Below are positions 23,363 through 32,243 of a DNA stretch of 33,966 bases, one piece after another (within the stretch, counting starts at the first letter, position 1; every line of letters begins with the position of its first letter). Origin of the DNA: Phycisphaerae bacterium. Lineage in GTDB: Bacteria; Planctomycetota; Phycisphaerae; UBA1845. The DNA is taken from positions 1 to 33,966 of the forward strand of contig JAGVHG010000132.1 in assembly GCA_020056715.1 (NCBI GenBank). Reading direction: 5' to 3'. Position numbers and translations under genes: made by a program. Below the pieces are notes generated by a model. The model was given only the letters and a program-made list of their open reading frames with translations, was not told the origin of the DNA and made no database searches.

Positions 23363-24480
23363 GGCTTGTTACTTTGGGGCTTGAATTCATCCTTCTTGAC
23401 CGCCGGTTTGGCGGACAGCAACTCGATCTCGTAGATCAACGTCGCATTCGGCGGAACCTTGCCGGGAATGCCGGAGGCGCCGTACGCCAGTGCCGGAGGA
23501 ACGATCAGAGTCCGCTTGCCGCCCTCGCGCATGGTCTGCAAACCCTCGCCCAGACCCTTGATCGCCGAATCCATATTGATGGTCAGCGGTCCGTCTGCTT
23601 GCTTCACGGAACTGTCAAACTCCCGCCCGTCGACCAACGTGCCCCGGTAGTTGATCTCCACGGCCTCTTGAAGAAGCGGAAACGCGCCGTTTCCGACGCG
23701 AAAGTCGACGTATCGCAGCCCGGATTCAGTCGTAACGACCTTCGTGCCGGATTCGTTCTCCAACCGCCTCACGACCAAATTGACGCGGTCGCTCCATATT
23801 TGCTTCGCCGACTCGGTGAGGGCGACGGCCGCCGTCCGATCGAACGCGGTAAGCAAGCGGATGGATCGAATGACCACCGGCTCAACCGGAACGACCGGGT
23901 TTTTCCCCGCGGCGTAGTTCGGATGCGTCCCAACCCGCGTGTCGCGAATGCGCTCGACCGTGTCGATCCCCTCGACGACCCGTCCAAAAACGGTGTACCC
24001 TGCACCATCGCGCAATTTGTCGAGGGACGGGTGATCGACGACGTTGATGAAGAACTGCGTCCGGGCGGACTTGACGTCCCCCGGTACGCGGAACATTGCA
24101 ATCGTCCAGCGCTCGTTCTTCAGTCCGTTGTACGATTCGTCAGCAATCGCCGGACGCACGCCGGCCTTTTTCTCCGTCATATCCGAAGTATATCCGCCGC
24201 CCTGGATCACTGATCCTGAGACGACGCGATGAAACACCGTGCCGTCGTAATACCCGTCGGTGACGTAGTCCAGAAAATTCATGACCGTCCCCGGCGCTTT
24301 TTCTGCATCGAGTGCGACAACGATGTCGCCGAGCGTGGTCGCTATCTTCACCGTAGGCTTAAGCGTCGCCGGGGCGCCGGTGAGTGATTCAGCCGGCTCG
24401 GTCGTCTTGCGACCGTTACAACCCGAGACCGCGAGCGTCACCGCGACCGAGAACGTGAAGATGCAAATTTGGTGTTTCAT
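23359..24480 (-). CDS. Lipoprotein cyclophilin-FKBP fusion peptidyl-prolyl isomerase
   Basis: The 373-residue product is a lipoprotein (lipobox LAVSGC, Cys21) with a cyclophilin domain at residues 42-210 and an FKBP domain at about 248-356. The cyclophilin keeps FHRVVSG and QFFINV, but the usual GTIAMAR is WTIAMFR. The FKBP keeps VEINYRG and FDSS, but the pocket Trp of KGWTEGL is replaced (KGLGEGL), so activity of one or both domains may be reduced. It follows a paralogous gene by 12 bases and overlaps queD. The ATG at 24480 (MKHQICIF) is preferred to TTG at 24492. It probably assists folding of envelope proteins. The C-terminus is Lys-rich. Confidence 0.87.
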   Translation of the reverse strand: MKHQICIFTFSVAVTLAVSGCNGRKTTEPAESLTGAPATLKPTVKIATTLGDIVVALDAEKAPGTVMNFLDYVTDGYYDGTVFHRVVSGSVIQGGGYTSDMTEKKAGVRPAIADESYNGLKNERWTIAMFRVPGDVKSARTQFFINVVDHPSLDKLRDGAGYTVFGRVVEGIDTVERIRDTRVGTHPNYAAGKNPVVPVEPVVIRSIRLLTAFDRTAAVALTESAKQIWSDRVNLVVRRLENESGTKVVTTESGLRYVDFRVGNGAFPLLQEAVEINYRGTLVDGREFDSSVKQADGPLTINMDSAIKGLGEGLQTMREGGKRTLIVPPALAYGASGIPGKVPPNATLIYEIELLSAKPAVKKDEFKPQSNKP

Positions 24481-24492
24481 GGCCGTTAACAA

Positions 24493-25581
24493 CTACTGTT
24501 TGATGCCCAACAACTCGACCTCGAATACGAGGGTAGAATCTGGCGGAATGCTCGGCCTTCCGGCCTTGCCGTAAGCGAGATCGGGCGGGATGATTAGCTT
24601 CCGCTTTCCGCCGACCTTCATCGTACCCAGCCCCTCCGTCCAGCCTTTGATAACCTGCGTTAGACCGAAAACAGCAGGTTGGCCGCGATCCACCGAGCTG
24701 TCGAACTTGGTTCCGTCAACGAGCCATCCTGTATAATGGACCTCGACCTTGTCGGTGGTTTTGGGCGTCTCACCCTCGCCGACCTTCAAATCGACGTACA
24801 TGAGTCCGGAGTCGGTCTTGACGATCTTGGACTTGCTCTCTTCTTCGGCCTTATTGATGACGTCGACGAGCTTCCCTTCCCGTTCGGCCTTGGCCTTGGC
24901 ATCCGCTTCCTTGGCCGCACTTTCGCTCGCCGCGACGCTCGCTTCCACCTTGGCCCGATCAAACTCCCCCATCACCTTGACCGACTTGATGACCACCGTC
25001 TCAACAGGAACTACCTCCCCGCCGGGATACTTGGGATGAGCCTTAACCGCCGTATCTTTGATTTTGTCCACGGTTTCCATTCCCTCGACTACCTTGCCGA
25101 ACACGGCATAGGCGGCGCCATCCGCTTGGGGTTGGTCGAGTCGGGCGTTATCAACGACGTTGATGAAGAACTGGGCGGTGGCCGTATCGGGTTGATTAGT
25201 GCGGGCCATGGCAATCGTGCCTTTGTTGTTTTTCAACCCGTTCTTCCATTCGTTTTTGATAGCCGGACGAAGCCCTTCCTGTTTTTGATCCACCTCCGGG
25301 GTGAATCCCCCGCCCTGGATCATGAAAGTCTTTATGACCCGGTGGAAGATCGTGCCGTCATAGAACTTGTCCTCGGCGTAGCGGATGAAGTTGAGGGTGG
25401 AGATGGGAGCCTTCTCGCCGTCCAGTTCCAGGACGATATCACCGAGGCTCGTCTCCATCTTCACGCGGGGGTGTAGTCCGGCGGCAGCAGCGGGCTTGGA
25501 TTCGCCGGGATTCTGTGTCGCATTGGCGAGTGTGGTCAGTCCGGCCAGCAGTAACGTGGTCAAAGTCAGCAAACGGGTCAT
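24493..25581 (-). CDS. Periplasmic cyclophilin-FKBP fusion peptidyl-prolyl isomerase
   Basis: The 362-residue product has a Sec signal peptide ([18 protein letters not shown]) and no lipobox. A cyclophilin domain lies at residues 40-204 ([28 protein letters not shown]), then a Lys/Glu-Ala linker likely to be a coiled coil at 205-252, then an FKBP domain at 253-361 ([28 protein letters not shown]). The active-site residues of both domains look intact, unlike its downstream paralogue. Two unrelated isomerase families on one chain is the cyclophilin-first 'dual-family immunophilin' layout known from some bacteria and protists. AAAGGA lies before the ATG. It heads the operon with the paralogue and queD. 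Confidence 0.9.
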   Translation of the reverse strand: MTRLLTLTTLLLAGLTTLANATQNPGESKPAAAAGLHPRVKMETSLGDIVLELDGEKAPISTLNFIRYAEDKFYDGTIFHRVIKTFMIQGGGFTPEVDQKQEGLRPAIKNEWKNGLKNNKGTIAMARTNQPDTATAQFFINVVDNARLDQPQADGAAYAVFGKVVEGMETVDKIKDTAVKAHPKYPGGEVVPVETVVIKSVKVMGEFDRAKVEASVAASESAAKEADAKAKAEREGKLVDVINKAEEESKSKIVKTDSGLMYVDLKVGEGETPKTTDKVEVHYTGWLVDGTKFDSSVDRGQPAVFGLTQVIKGWTEGLGTMKVGGKRKLIIPPDLAYGKAGRPSIPPDSTLVFEVELLGIKQ

Positions 25582-25699
25582 TTCCGATCCTTTCTAATGC
25601 AACAGTGTCCCCGCCGCCGATACCGACTTCCGGCCTCCACGGGCCGCGGTTCGACGGCATTGAAACGAACCAAGAAGATTAGCGGGTGACGGCGGTACA

Positions 25700-25724
25700 G
25701 GCAAGTGGACTGAAACTACTTGCC
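25700..25724. repeat. Short inverted repeat
   Basis: GGCAAGT at 25700-25706 is complementary to 25718-25724 with 11 bases between. It lies upstream of both the isomerase operon (minus) and the MFS gene (plus); role unknown. Confidence 0.4.
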
Positions 25725-25789
25725 GTCCGCAACTTCGTGTACGATGGGAACGGCCTTGGGGTACGCGAATCGATTCGCCGATTCATGTC

Positions 25790-25816
25790 CCTCACCTCTA
25801 AAGAGGTGGGCCACCC
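25790..25816. repeat. CCACCTC-family hairpin (copy 4)
   Basis: CACCTCT at 25793-25799 pairs with 25802-25808 over an AA loop and is followed by GGCCACCC, as at 9376-9403 and 9504-9531. It lies just before the start of the MFS-acyltransferase gene. Confidence 0.7.
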
Positions 25817-25842
25817 TTTCCTGAGCCAAACAGGAAGCCCCG

Positions 25843-27804
25843 GTGCCAATGACCACCGCTGATCGCACGACCCCGCACCCCCCTACCGGCTTGTTGCGCA
25901 ACCGAAACTTTGTCCTGCTCTGGTCAGCCTACGGGATCAGTGCCTTGGGCGACCATTTGTCGGAAATGGCCCTTCTCAAGACCCAAAACGCCCTAAGCCC
26001 GGGCGTGGACGTGACCACTCTTACCGCGCGGATCACGTTTATGTTCTTCCTGCCCTTCCTTCTGGCTCCGCTGACCGGAGCGTTAGCCGATCGCGTCTCT
26101 CGACGTGGGCTGATGGTCACGGCCGACCTGGTTCGAGGGGCCGCCATGATAACAATGGCGGCGATGATCGCTTGGACCTCCCCCTGGGGGTCGTGGGGGC
26201 CGTTCGCACCTCTCTTGGTGGTCGGGCTGTTCGCCGCGGTCTTCTCCCCGGCGCGGTCCGCTTTGCTCCCTACTCTGATTCGACCAGACCAGTTGGTCCG
26301 GGCGAATGCGATGCTCAGCGGGTTAGGCATCATCGCAACCATGGCGGCGGCCAAGGTCGGCGGTGTCCTGGCCGACCGCTACGATCCGGTAATCGCGTTC
26401 CGCCTCGATGCGGGGACGTTCCTGGCCAGCGCCGTGTTGCTGTTGCTACTCTGGCCGCCGCGAGTCGAAACGCCGAAACGCCGAAACGCCGAAACGCCGA
26501 AATTTCGGCTTTTCCCCATTTCGGCTTTTCCCCATTTCGGTCTGCTCGGCGGGTTCCATTACGCCCGCAGCCACCGGCATGTGATGGAGCTTCTAGGCGT
26601 CGCCGCGCTCGTTTGGTTCTGCGGCCCCCTGGTAAACAGTGTGATTCCCGCCGTGGTGCGGGACGTGTACCACGGCACCTACAGCGCAATGAGTAATTAC
26701 CGCGCTTTCCTTGGCCTGGGCTTTGTTCTCGGCGCCATCCTCATGACCCTCCTCGGCGACGCCCTGCGCGGCGGAATCGCCATCACTTGGGGGTTGTTTG
26801 GAATCTCCGCCTCGATCGCGATTTTCGCCTCGTCGGTTTTCCTACCCCTACATCCCGATAAGCTCGCAGTGATCGGCGCGGTCGGAGTTATACTCGCCGG
26901 CATGTTTGCCGTCGGCGTGATGGCCAGCTTTTCCTCGCTTCTCCAACGAACCGTTTCCGATCGGTTTCGCGGTCGAGTCTTCGGAGTTCAGGATCTCTGC
27001 TGTACCATCGCGATACTCACCGCAACCGGCCTGCTGGGCGTGCCCGGTTGGACGCGAGTGGACCGCTGGGTGGGCTTTATCCTGGTGGGCGTCGCGGTGT
27101 TGATGTTCGCCGCCGGACTTGTCACACTGTCGATCAGGCTCCGGCGGGGCGTACACGGGAAGTCGCTGACATTCGCAGAGAACCTCAACGAATTCCTGGC
27201 TAAGTTCTGGTGGCGATTAAAGCGCGTGGGACCATCGACGGTCCCACGGATCGGTCCTGTGCTCGTAACGGCTAATCACACCTGCTCCGCCGATCCTCTT
27301 TTCTTGAGCGCCGCGGCGTCCTATCGACCGATCTCTTTCCTGGTGGCCGCGGAGTATTCGACTTGGCCGGTGGTAAAGTTTTTTTTGCGTCTGGTGGAGT
27401 GTATCCCCGTGAAACGTGACAATCGTGACTCCGGGGCTACGAAGCAAGCGATTCGCCATTTGCGTGACGGTAAGGCCGTGGGCATCTTCATCGAAGGCGG
27501 AATCGTGCGTCCGGGCGAGGTCCATCGCCCTAAGGATGGGGTTGCGATGCTTGCTTTGCGAACGGGAGCGCCCGTAATCCCGGCCTACATCAGCGGCGTA
27601 AAATACCATAAGAATGTTGTATTGGGTCTGCTCATTCGGCACCGAGCCCGTGTCCGGTTCGGCCCGCCCGTTGATTTGACGGAGTTTCAGCTCGAAGACA
27701 GGAACCGTGAAGTCATTCGAGCGGCTACCGCTAAGATTTACGCCGCGGTGAAGGCCCTTGCCCCTACGTCTGAGCCGGTGGAGGAACCGAATGAACGAGC
27801 TTGA
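25843..27804 (+). CDS. MFS transporter fused to a PlsC-type acyltransferase
   Basis: The 653-residue product joins a 12-helix major-facilitator transporter (residues 15-430) to a PlsC-type 1-acylglycerol-phosphate acyltransferase (about 445-640). The acyltransferase has NHTCSADP (the H-x4-D catalytic pair), CIPVKRDN and FIEGGIVRPGE. The layout recalls the LplT-Aas pair that imports and re-acylates lysophospholipids, but no AMP-binding ligase is present. The start may be GTG 25843 (GGAAG five bases before) or ATG 25849. Residues about 208-233, in the long loop between helices 6 and 7, come from an octanucleotide repeat. The gene overlaps pgi by 14 bases. A palindrome at 27225-27248 is also translated. 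Confidence 0.87.
   Translation: MPMTTADRTTPHPPTGLLRNRNFVLLWSAYGISALGDHLSEMALLKTQNALSPGVDVTTLTARITFMFFLPFLLAPLTGALADRVSRRGLMVTADLVRGAAMITMAAMIAWTSPWGSWGPFAPLLVVGLFAAVFSPARSALLPTLIRPDQLVRANAMLSGLGIIATMAAAKVGGVLADRYDPVIAFRLDAGTFLASAVLLLLLWPPRVETPKRRNAETPKFRLFPISAFPHFGLLGGFHYARSHRHVMELLGVAALVWFCGPLVNSVIPAVVRDVYHGTYSAMSNYRAFLGLGFVLGAILMTLLGDALRGGIAITWGLFGISASIAIFASSVFLPLHPDKLAVIGAVGVILAGMFAVGVMASFSSLLQRTVSDRFRGRVFGVQDLCCTIAILTATGLLGVPGWTRVDRWVGFILVGVAVLMFAAGLVTLSIRLRRGVHGKSLTFAENLNEFLAKFWWRLKRVGPSTVPRIGPVLVTANHTCSADPLFLSAAASYRPISFLVAAEYSTWPVVKFFLRLVECIPVKRDNRDSGATKQAIRHLRDGKAVGIFIEGGIVRPGEVHRPKDGVAMLALRTGAPVIPAYISGVKYHKNVVLGLLIRHRARVRFGPPVDLTEFQLEDRNREVIRAATAKIYAAVKALAPTSEPVEEPNERA
26466..26541. 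repeat. Octanucleotide repeat and palindrome inside the MFS-acyltransferase gene
   Basis: Four and a half units of CGAAACGC (26466-26502) are followed by a 14-bp palindrome GCCGAAATTTCGGC (26496-26509) and two 16-bp direct repeats starting TTTTCCCCATTTCGG (26510-26541). The tract encodes ETPKRRNAETPK and a Phe/Pro-rich stretch. Unit length eight is not a multiple of three. Confidence 0.8.
27225..27248. repeat. Palindrome inside the acyltransferase domain
   Basis: CGTGGGACC at 27225-27233 pairs perfectly with 27240-27248 over ATCGAC. The protein segment fits the family length, so it may be substitution rather than insertion. Confidence 0.5.
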
Positions 27805-29422
27805 ACTCTGGCAGCGCTACCGGAAGTACCTCTGCGCTTGCCCGACCATCGGTCTGCAAGTCGACATCAGTAGGATGCTTTTTCCTGACGGCTTCCTCGA
27901 CACCCTTGGCGAGCGAATGTCTCGGGCGTTCTCGGCGATGACGGAATTGGAACGCGGCGCGGAAGCCAACGTCGATGAGCATCGCATGGTCGGGCATTAT
28001 TGGCTCCGAACGCCGGAGCTTGCACCGGATGTTGACATCCGCGCCGACATTGAACGCACAGTCGCCGTAGTGAAACAGTTCACCAAAGACGTTCACGAAC
28101 AGAAAATTGTCCCCGAGCGGAGCGACGGATTCTTCGTCGTGCTGGTTATCGGTATCGGCGGTTCGGCGCTGGGGGTGCAGTTCGTATGTGATGCTTTGGG
28201 CCGCGGCGACGACCCCATGGTAGTGCGCTTCATCGACAACACCGATCCCGACGGCATCGATCGTATCCTTGACGAAGTGGATGAGTCCCTCGACCAGACA
28301 CTGACCATCGTCATTTCCAAGTCCGGCGACACGAAGGAGACCCGGAACGGAATGCTGGAGGTTGCCGCCGCGTACCGTCGCGCGGGACTGAACTTTGCCA
28401 AGCACGCGGTGGCCATTACCCGTGAGGGAAGCTCCCTGCATCAACGGGCCGTAGGTGAGCATTGGCTGGCTACATTACCTATGTGGGATTGGGTCGGCGG
28501 GCGAACGTCGGTGCTATCGGCAGTAGGACTTCTCCCCACAGCTCTTCAGGGCGTAGACATCGACTCGTTACTATCCGGCGCCCGCGAATGCGACATTGTG
28601 ACACGAAGTTCATGCATATTAGATAACCCGGCCGCGTTAATGGCTGCGATGTGGCATTTCGCCCGCGAGCAATGCGACCAGCGAAACATGGTGATTCTCC
28701 CCTACCGCGATCGGCTGGCGCTGTTTAGTCGATACCTCCAACAACTCGTCATGGAGTCGATTGGGAAAGAACGGAGCCGCACAGGTCAGATCGTCCACCA
28801 AGGTCTAACCGTCTACGGCAACAAGGGCAGCACCGACCAACATGCCTTCGTGCAGCAGCTCCGCGACGGCCCCGACGATTTCTTCGTCACCTTCATTGAA
28901 GTGCTCCGCGACCGCCAGGAAAAGTCCGTGAGGGTCGAGGAGGACGTATCCACCGGCGACTACCTGCACGGTTTCCTGTATGGCACTCGCGCGGCACTAG
29001 ACGAGAAAGGCCGACAGTCGATCACCATCACGCTGAACGAACTCAACGCCCGCTCGGTCGGCGTGTTGATCGCGTTGTTCGAGCGTGCCGTCGGATTATA
29101 TGCAGAACTGATCGACGTGAATGCCTATGACCAACCGGGGGTTGAAGCCGGCAAAAAAGCCGCCGACCGCATACTCGATTTACAGAGGAAGGTGTTACTC
29201 TACCTTCGCACCCACCGCGACGCGGGATTTACGGTCGAAGCAATCGCCGAGGCAATTGGCGAACCCGACGCCGTCGAGGCAATCCTGCACCTCCTCGACC
29301 ACGCCGCAGCTAACCCCGATCACGAAATCAAACCTGCGCCCGAGGCGAACCCGTCCGCGATGACGACCACGCCGAACCGCTCACGGGCGGTTCGTCTGTC
29401 GGCTCGGTATTCTGCGTCGTGA
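27791..29422 (+). CDS. pgi: Glucose-6-phosphate isomerase
   Basis: The enzyme interconverts glucose 6-phosphate and fructose 6-phosphate in glycolysis. The 543-residue product has the SIS fold motifs GIGGSALG (121-128) and ISKSGDTKET (175-184), and GNKGSTDQHAFVQQLRDG (343-360), which contains the catalytic Lys and His region. A C-terminal helix pair, NAYDQPGVEAGKKAA and a later helix-turn-helix-like segment, resembles cyanobacterial-type isomerases. GGAGG stands seven bases before the ATG at 27791, and the start overlaps the MFS gene by 14 bases. The last 24 residues are encoded by a palindromic repeat within the 95-base convergent overlap with the SNF2 gene. Confidence 0.93.
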   Translation: MNELELWQRYRKYLCACPTIGLQVDISRMLFPDGFLDTLGERMSRAFSAMTELERGAEANVDEHRMVGHYWLRTPELAPDVDIRADIERTVAVVKQFTKDVHEQKIVPERSDGFFVVLVIGIGGSALGVQFVCDALGRGDDPMVVRFIDNTDPDGIDRILDEVDESLDQTLTIVISKSGDTKETRNGMLEVAAAYRRAGLNFAKHAVAITREGSSLHQRAVGEHWLATLPMWDWVGGRTSVLSAVGLLPTALQGVDIDSLLSGARECDIVTRSSCILDNPAALMAAMWHFAREQCDQRNMVILPYRDRLALFSRYLQQLVMESIGKERSRTGQIVHQGLTVYGNKGSTDQHAFVQQLRDGPDDFFVTFIEVLRDRQEKSVRVEEDVSTGDYLHGFLYGTRAALDEKGRQSITITLNELNARSVGVLIALFERAVGLYAELIDVNAYDQPGVEAGKKAADRILDLQRKVLLYLRTHRDAGFTVEAIAEAIGEPDAVEAILHLLDHAAANPDHEIKPAPEANPSAMTTTPNRSRAVRLSARYSAS

Positions 29423-31979
29423 GCGGCTTCGGGTTCAAGCCGCCCAACACTCCTCCAATCAACTCGATCCATTGACGCATGACCTGCTCATCGGGCAGTG
29501 GGATGTGCAGTTCACGACGGCCCGTGTCGGGGTTCGTTCGGATGACCGAGGCGGGATCGTGTCCATCGCCGTTGGCTGAGCGCGATGACAACCTCGCCGA
29601 ACCGCTCAAGGGCGGTTCGGCTGACACGGGCGCACCAAGACTGCGGCCCAAAGCATCGAGGAAGGCGGCGCCCCGTTTGAGAAGGTCACCTATCGCTGCT
29701 GTGCGCAGTGACGACCACGCCGAACCGCTCACGGGCGGTTCGTCTGCCGGCACGGTGCGATCTCCGTTGGTGGACGGCGGTGCTGTCGGTTGACCAGACC
29801 GGCACAGCCGGCTCGCCGAGCCCGGCGTACTGTTCGCCTCTGTAGTCCCCGTGTCCGCCGGAGTGGCCACGACGGAGGGCACGGACGATGCGGCGGTCTC
29901 GACCGTTTTCATAAAGCGGTTCAGGGCGCTATCACCCATGAAAACCTTATCTGCCGTGCCCTCGAAAATACCCGTAAACATGGATCGCTTGAAGCCAAGC
30001 AGCGACAACATGCCGTGTTCGATCGCGCCCTCGGCGATGAAGTTCACCACTCGTACCGGGTTCCGCTGTCCGAGTCGATGGACCCTGCCGATCCGTTGCT
30101 CGAGGACGGCGGGGTTCCAGGGAAGGTCCATATTGATCACCGTCGAAGCGGTCTGAAGGTTAAGTCCGACTCCGCCCGCATCCGTCGAAAGGAAGACCCG
30201 ACACGCTTCGTCTTCGCGCAAGGCCTGCGTCAGATCGCCGCGCTTCCGGCTCGGAACGCCCCCGTGGAGGTGGACGTGCCCCCAGCGCCGCCGTTCGAGC
30301 ATCTCCATGACCAATTCGTTCATGCGTACCCACTGGCTGAAAATGACCACTTTCGCCGCCCGATCCTCGAAGATTTCGCCCAACAGCTCTTCGAGTTCGT
30401 TCACCTTGTGACCGTGTTTTGTCTCATGGTCGATTAGATAGGTGCTGTCGCAGACCATACGCATGTTCTGCAGCGCGATCCGCAGACGGAGCTGGTCCGC
30501 CTCGGTGAGGAAGTTGTGGCGTCGCCATTTGGCCACCAGGCGGGCGACCTGATCCTGATTCTCGCGATGTGGTTCCCACTGCGGATCGGTCATGGGGACG
30601 AAGAAGTTCTTGTCCATGCGCGGCGGCAATTGGCTCAACACTTCCTTCTTGGTGCGTCGGATAAGGATCGGCGACAGGGTCTTGTTGATCCGCCCCAGTT
30701 CACGATAACCGACGACCTTGGTCGAGCCTTGTTCGACGACCTCGTGTGCGGCCTTGAATGCGAACAACGGGCCGAGCCGGTGGCGATCCACGAACTCAAC
30801 GATGGAATGCAGTTCCTCCAGGCGGTTCTCAAGCGGCGTCCCGGTGAGTACGACGGCATAGCGTGAGTCGATCTGTTTGACGGACTTCGCCGTCCGGGTC
30901 TGCCAGTTTTTGATGCGCTGGGCCTCATCGAGGATGACGAGATCGGGTGACCAAGCGGCGATCGCACCCGCGTCGGCGTGGATCACGTCGTAGTTGATGA
31001 TTTTGAAGAACGAAGGGTCGTGCTCGAACAAGTCTCTGCGGCGGTGGATCGGACCGTCGATCACCAGCGCCGGGCGTGCGGAGAAGTGCTCGATTTCGCT
31101 ATGCCACTGGCTTTTCAGCGAAGACGGGCAGACGATAAGAACACGCTCCACGCCGCCGTCCCGCGCCAGGATTTCCGCCGCGGCGATCGCTTGGATCGTC
31201 TTACCCAGCCCCATTTCGTCGGCGATGATAGACCGCCCAGCCATAGACGCGAACAACGCACCTTCACGCTGATAAGGGTAGAGCGCGACCTTCAAGAGCC
31301 TGCTCCACGTCGCACCTTGCCTTGTTCCGCCGTAGCGCTTGTGCAGATGAGTGCGTCGAGTCTGCCTATCGCGGGCCTCGGCGATCATCGTCGCGGCGTC
31401 GTCATACACGCGCAACTCATATTCGATCTTCCGCGCCTCTTGCACAAAGCGATCGAAACCGACAATACCTTCCGTTTTAATCTCGCCCTCGCGGTCGAAA
31501 TAACGACCGGCCAGCTTCCGTAGTTCCGCGGGGCAACCGTCGCCCGGTGAGAAGACGATCGCCCGTTGCGCTCCGTAGCGGACATAGACTTCCGCGAAGG
31601 GTGGCGCGTAACCGCGGCGGAGTGCGTCCGCGTGCCGCGCCTCGAGGCTGCCTAAGACGGCCTCGATGTGCTTACACGTCCCCAACGTATTCACGGCGTA
31701 GTCCGGACAAGAGCAGTAGTTCACGCCCGCTTCGAGTCCACGGATCGCCGTCCGATACGTTCGCTGGGTCGCGGGATTGGTCACCGCAAACTCCGAAAAC
31801 ACCGGCTCGACGCCGAGATTGCGGATGTCGAATTCTTTCTCTTGTTCGCGGCCGAATTGCCGACGAAGCTGCAACTGCCACTCGCGGACGGTCATGCTCT
31901 CGGGCTTACTTGTCCGTGATACCTTCGCAGTCTTAGGTGAACTCTTCGATGACTTCGCCGGGTCGGCGATTGCGGGCAT
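29328..31979 (-). CDS. SNF2-family helicase with SWIM zinc finger
   Basis: The 883-residue product is a Swi2/Snf2-type DNA translocase. An N-terminal SWIM zinc finger has CSCP and CKH at residues 89-104. The ATPase core has Walker A DEMGLGKT (254-261), DEAQ (351-354), LTGTPLENR, and QRIGRVHRLGQ (628-638). It probably remodels protein-DNA complexes or helps repair or transcription recycling; the true task is unknown. After residue 690 the sequence is low-complexity and carries three inserts of an EPPVSGSAWSS-type peptide, encoded by palindromic repeats. The ATG at 31979 is chosen because AGGAGGA (complement of 31987-31993) stands seven bases before it; an in-frame ATG at 32036 lacks one. The end overlaps pgi. 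Confidence 0.92.
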   Translation of the reverse strand: MPAIADPAKSSKSSPKTAKVSRTSKPESMTVREWQLQLRRQFGREQEKEFDIRNLGVEPVFSEFAVTNPATQRTYRTAIRGLEAGVNYCSCPDYAVNTLGTCKHIEAVLGSLEARHADALRRGYAPPFAEVYVRYGAQRAIVFSPGDGCPAELRKLAGRYFDREGEIKTEGIVGFDRFVQEARKIEYELRVYDDAATMIAEARDRQTRRTHLHKRYGGTRQGATWSRLLKVALYPYQREGALFASMAGRSIIADEMGLGKTIQAIAAAEILARDGGVERVLIVCPSSLKSQWHSEIEHFSARPALVIDGPIHRRRDLFEHDPSFFKIINYDVIHADAGAIAAWSPDLVILDEAQRIKNWQTRTAKSVKQIDSRYAVVLTGTPLENRLEELHSIVEFVDRHRLGPLFAFKAAHEVVEQGSTKVVGYRELGRINKTLSPILIRRTKKEVLSQLPPRMDKNFFVPMTDPQWEPHRENQDQVARLVAKWRRHNFLTEADQLRLRIALQNMRMVCDSTYLIDHETKHGHKVNELEELLGEIFEDRAAKVVIFSQWVRMNELVMEMLERRRWGHVHLHGGVPSRKRGDLTQALREDEACRVFLSTDAGGVGLNLQTASTVINMDLPWNPAVLEQRIGRVHRLGQRNPVRVVNFIAEGAIEHGMLSLLGFKRSMFTGIFEGTADKVFMGDSALNRFMKTVETAASSVPSVVATPADTGTTEANSTPGSASRLCRSGQPTAPPSTNGDRTVPADEPPVSGSAWSSLRTAAIGDLLKRGAAFLDALGRSLGAPVSAEPPLSGSARLSSRSANGDGHDPASVIRTNPDTGRRELHIPLPDEQVMRQWIELIGGVLGGLNPKPLTTQNTEPTDEPPVSGSAWSSSRTGSPRAQV
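29359..29410. repeat. TCACGG palindromic repeat in both pgi and SNF2 genes (copy 1)
   Basis: CGAACCGC at 29373-29380 pairs with 29387-29394 over loop TCACGG. The flanks (GATGACGACCACGC and TTCGTCTG...) match copy 3. Both strands are coding: it supplies part of the C-terminus of pgi and of the helicase. Confidence 0.85.
29581..29632. repeat. Palindromic repeat in the SNF2 gene (copy 2)
   Basis: CGAACCGC at 29598-29605 pairs with 29612-29619 over TCAAGG, one base different from the other loops. Translated in the helicase frame as AEPPLSGSARLSS. Confidence 0.8.
29704..29755. repeat. Palindromic repeat in the SNF2 gene (copy 3)
   Basis: CGAACCGC at 29721-29728 pairs with 29735-29742 over TCACGG. 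Translated as DEPPVSGSAWSS. All three copies lie in the same direction and frame. Confidence 0.85.
29799..29811. repeat. Triloop palindrome in the SNF2 gene
   Basis: CCGGC and GCCGG pair over an ACA loop, in the low-complexity part of the helicase gene, encoding part of SRLCRSG. Confidence 0.55.
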
Positions 31980-31986
31980 GGTCGTA

Positions 31987-31993
31987 TCCTCCT
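31987..31993 (-). promoter_or_regulatory. Ribosome-binding site that fixes the helicase start
   Basis: AGGAGGA on the minus strand, seven bases before ATG 31979. Confidence 0.8.
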
Positions 31994-32116
31994 GACCTTT
32001 TGATTTCCAAGGCGTAGTATGCCCCGCTCCGTCCAAACATTCAAACGCCGTTATTCAGTCCGCCGCCGGCGGCGGATTGCCGATGACCGGGCGCCCCCCC
32101 CACACGCTTGGCGGTA

Positions 32117-32136
32117 GGCAGGTGCGAGCGCCTGCC
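32117..32136. repeat. Hairpin between the lipoprotein and helicase genes
   Basis: GGCAGGTG pairs with CGCCTGCC (one G-T) over a CGAG loop. It lies after the lipoprotein stop and may act as its terminator or be another dispersed repeat. Confidence 0.5.
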
Positions 32137-32243
32137 ATACCAGGCTAAGATGCGGTGCAGGTGCGTGTGACGGGAGCCTTGAACACGATCTACAAGGGCA
32201 CGTACATCGTCATCTGAAGCGGCGCGGTCGGATGTGGTACTGA

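Noticed and set aside
27225-27248. Palindrome in the acyltransferase domain as a repeat insertion
   Set aside because: The protein keeps family length and pattern here, so chance or substitution is as likely as insertion; listed only as a repeat feature.
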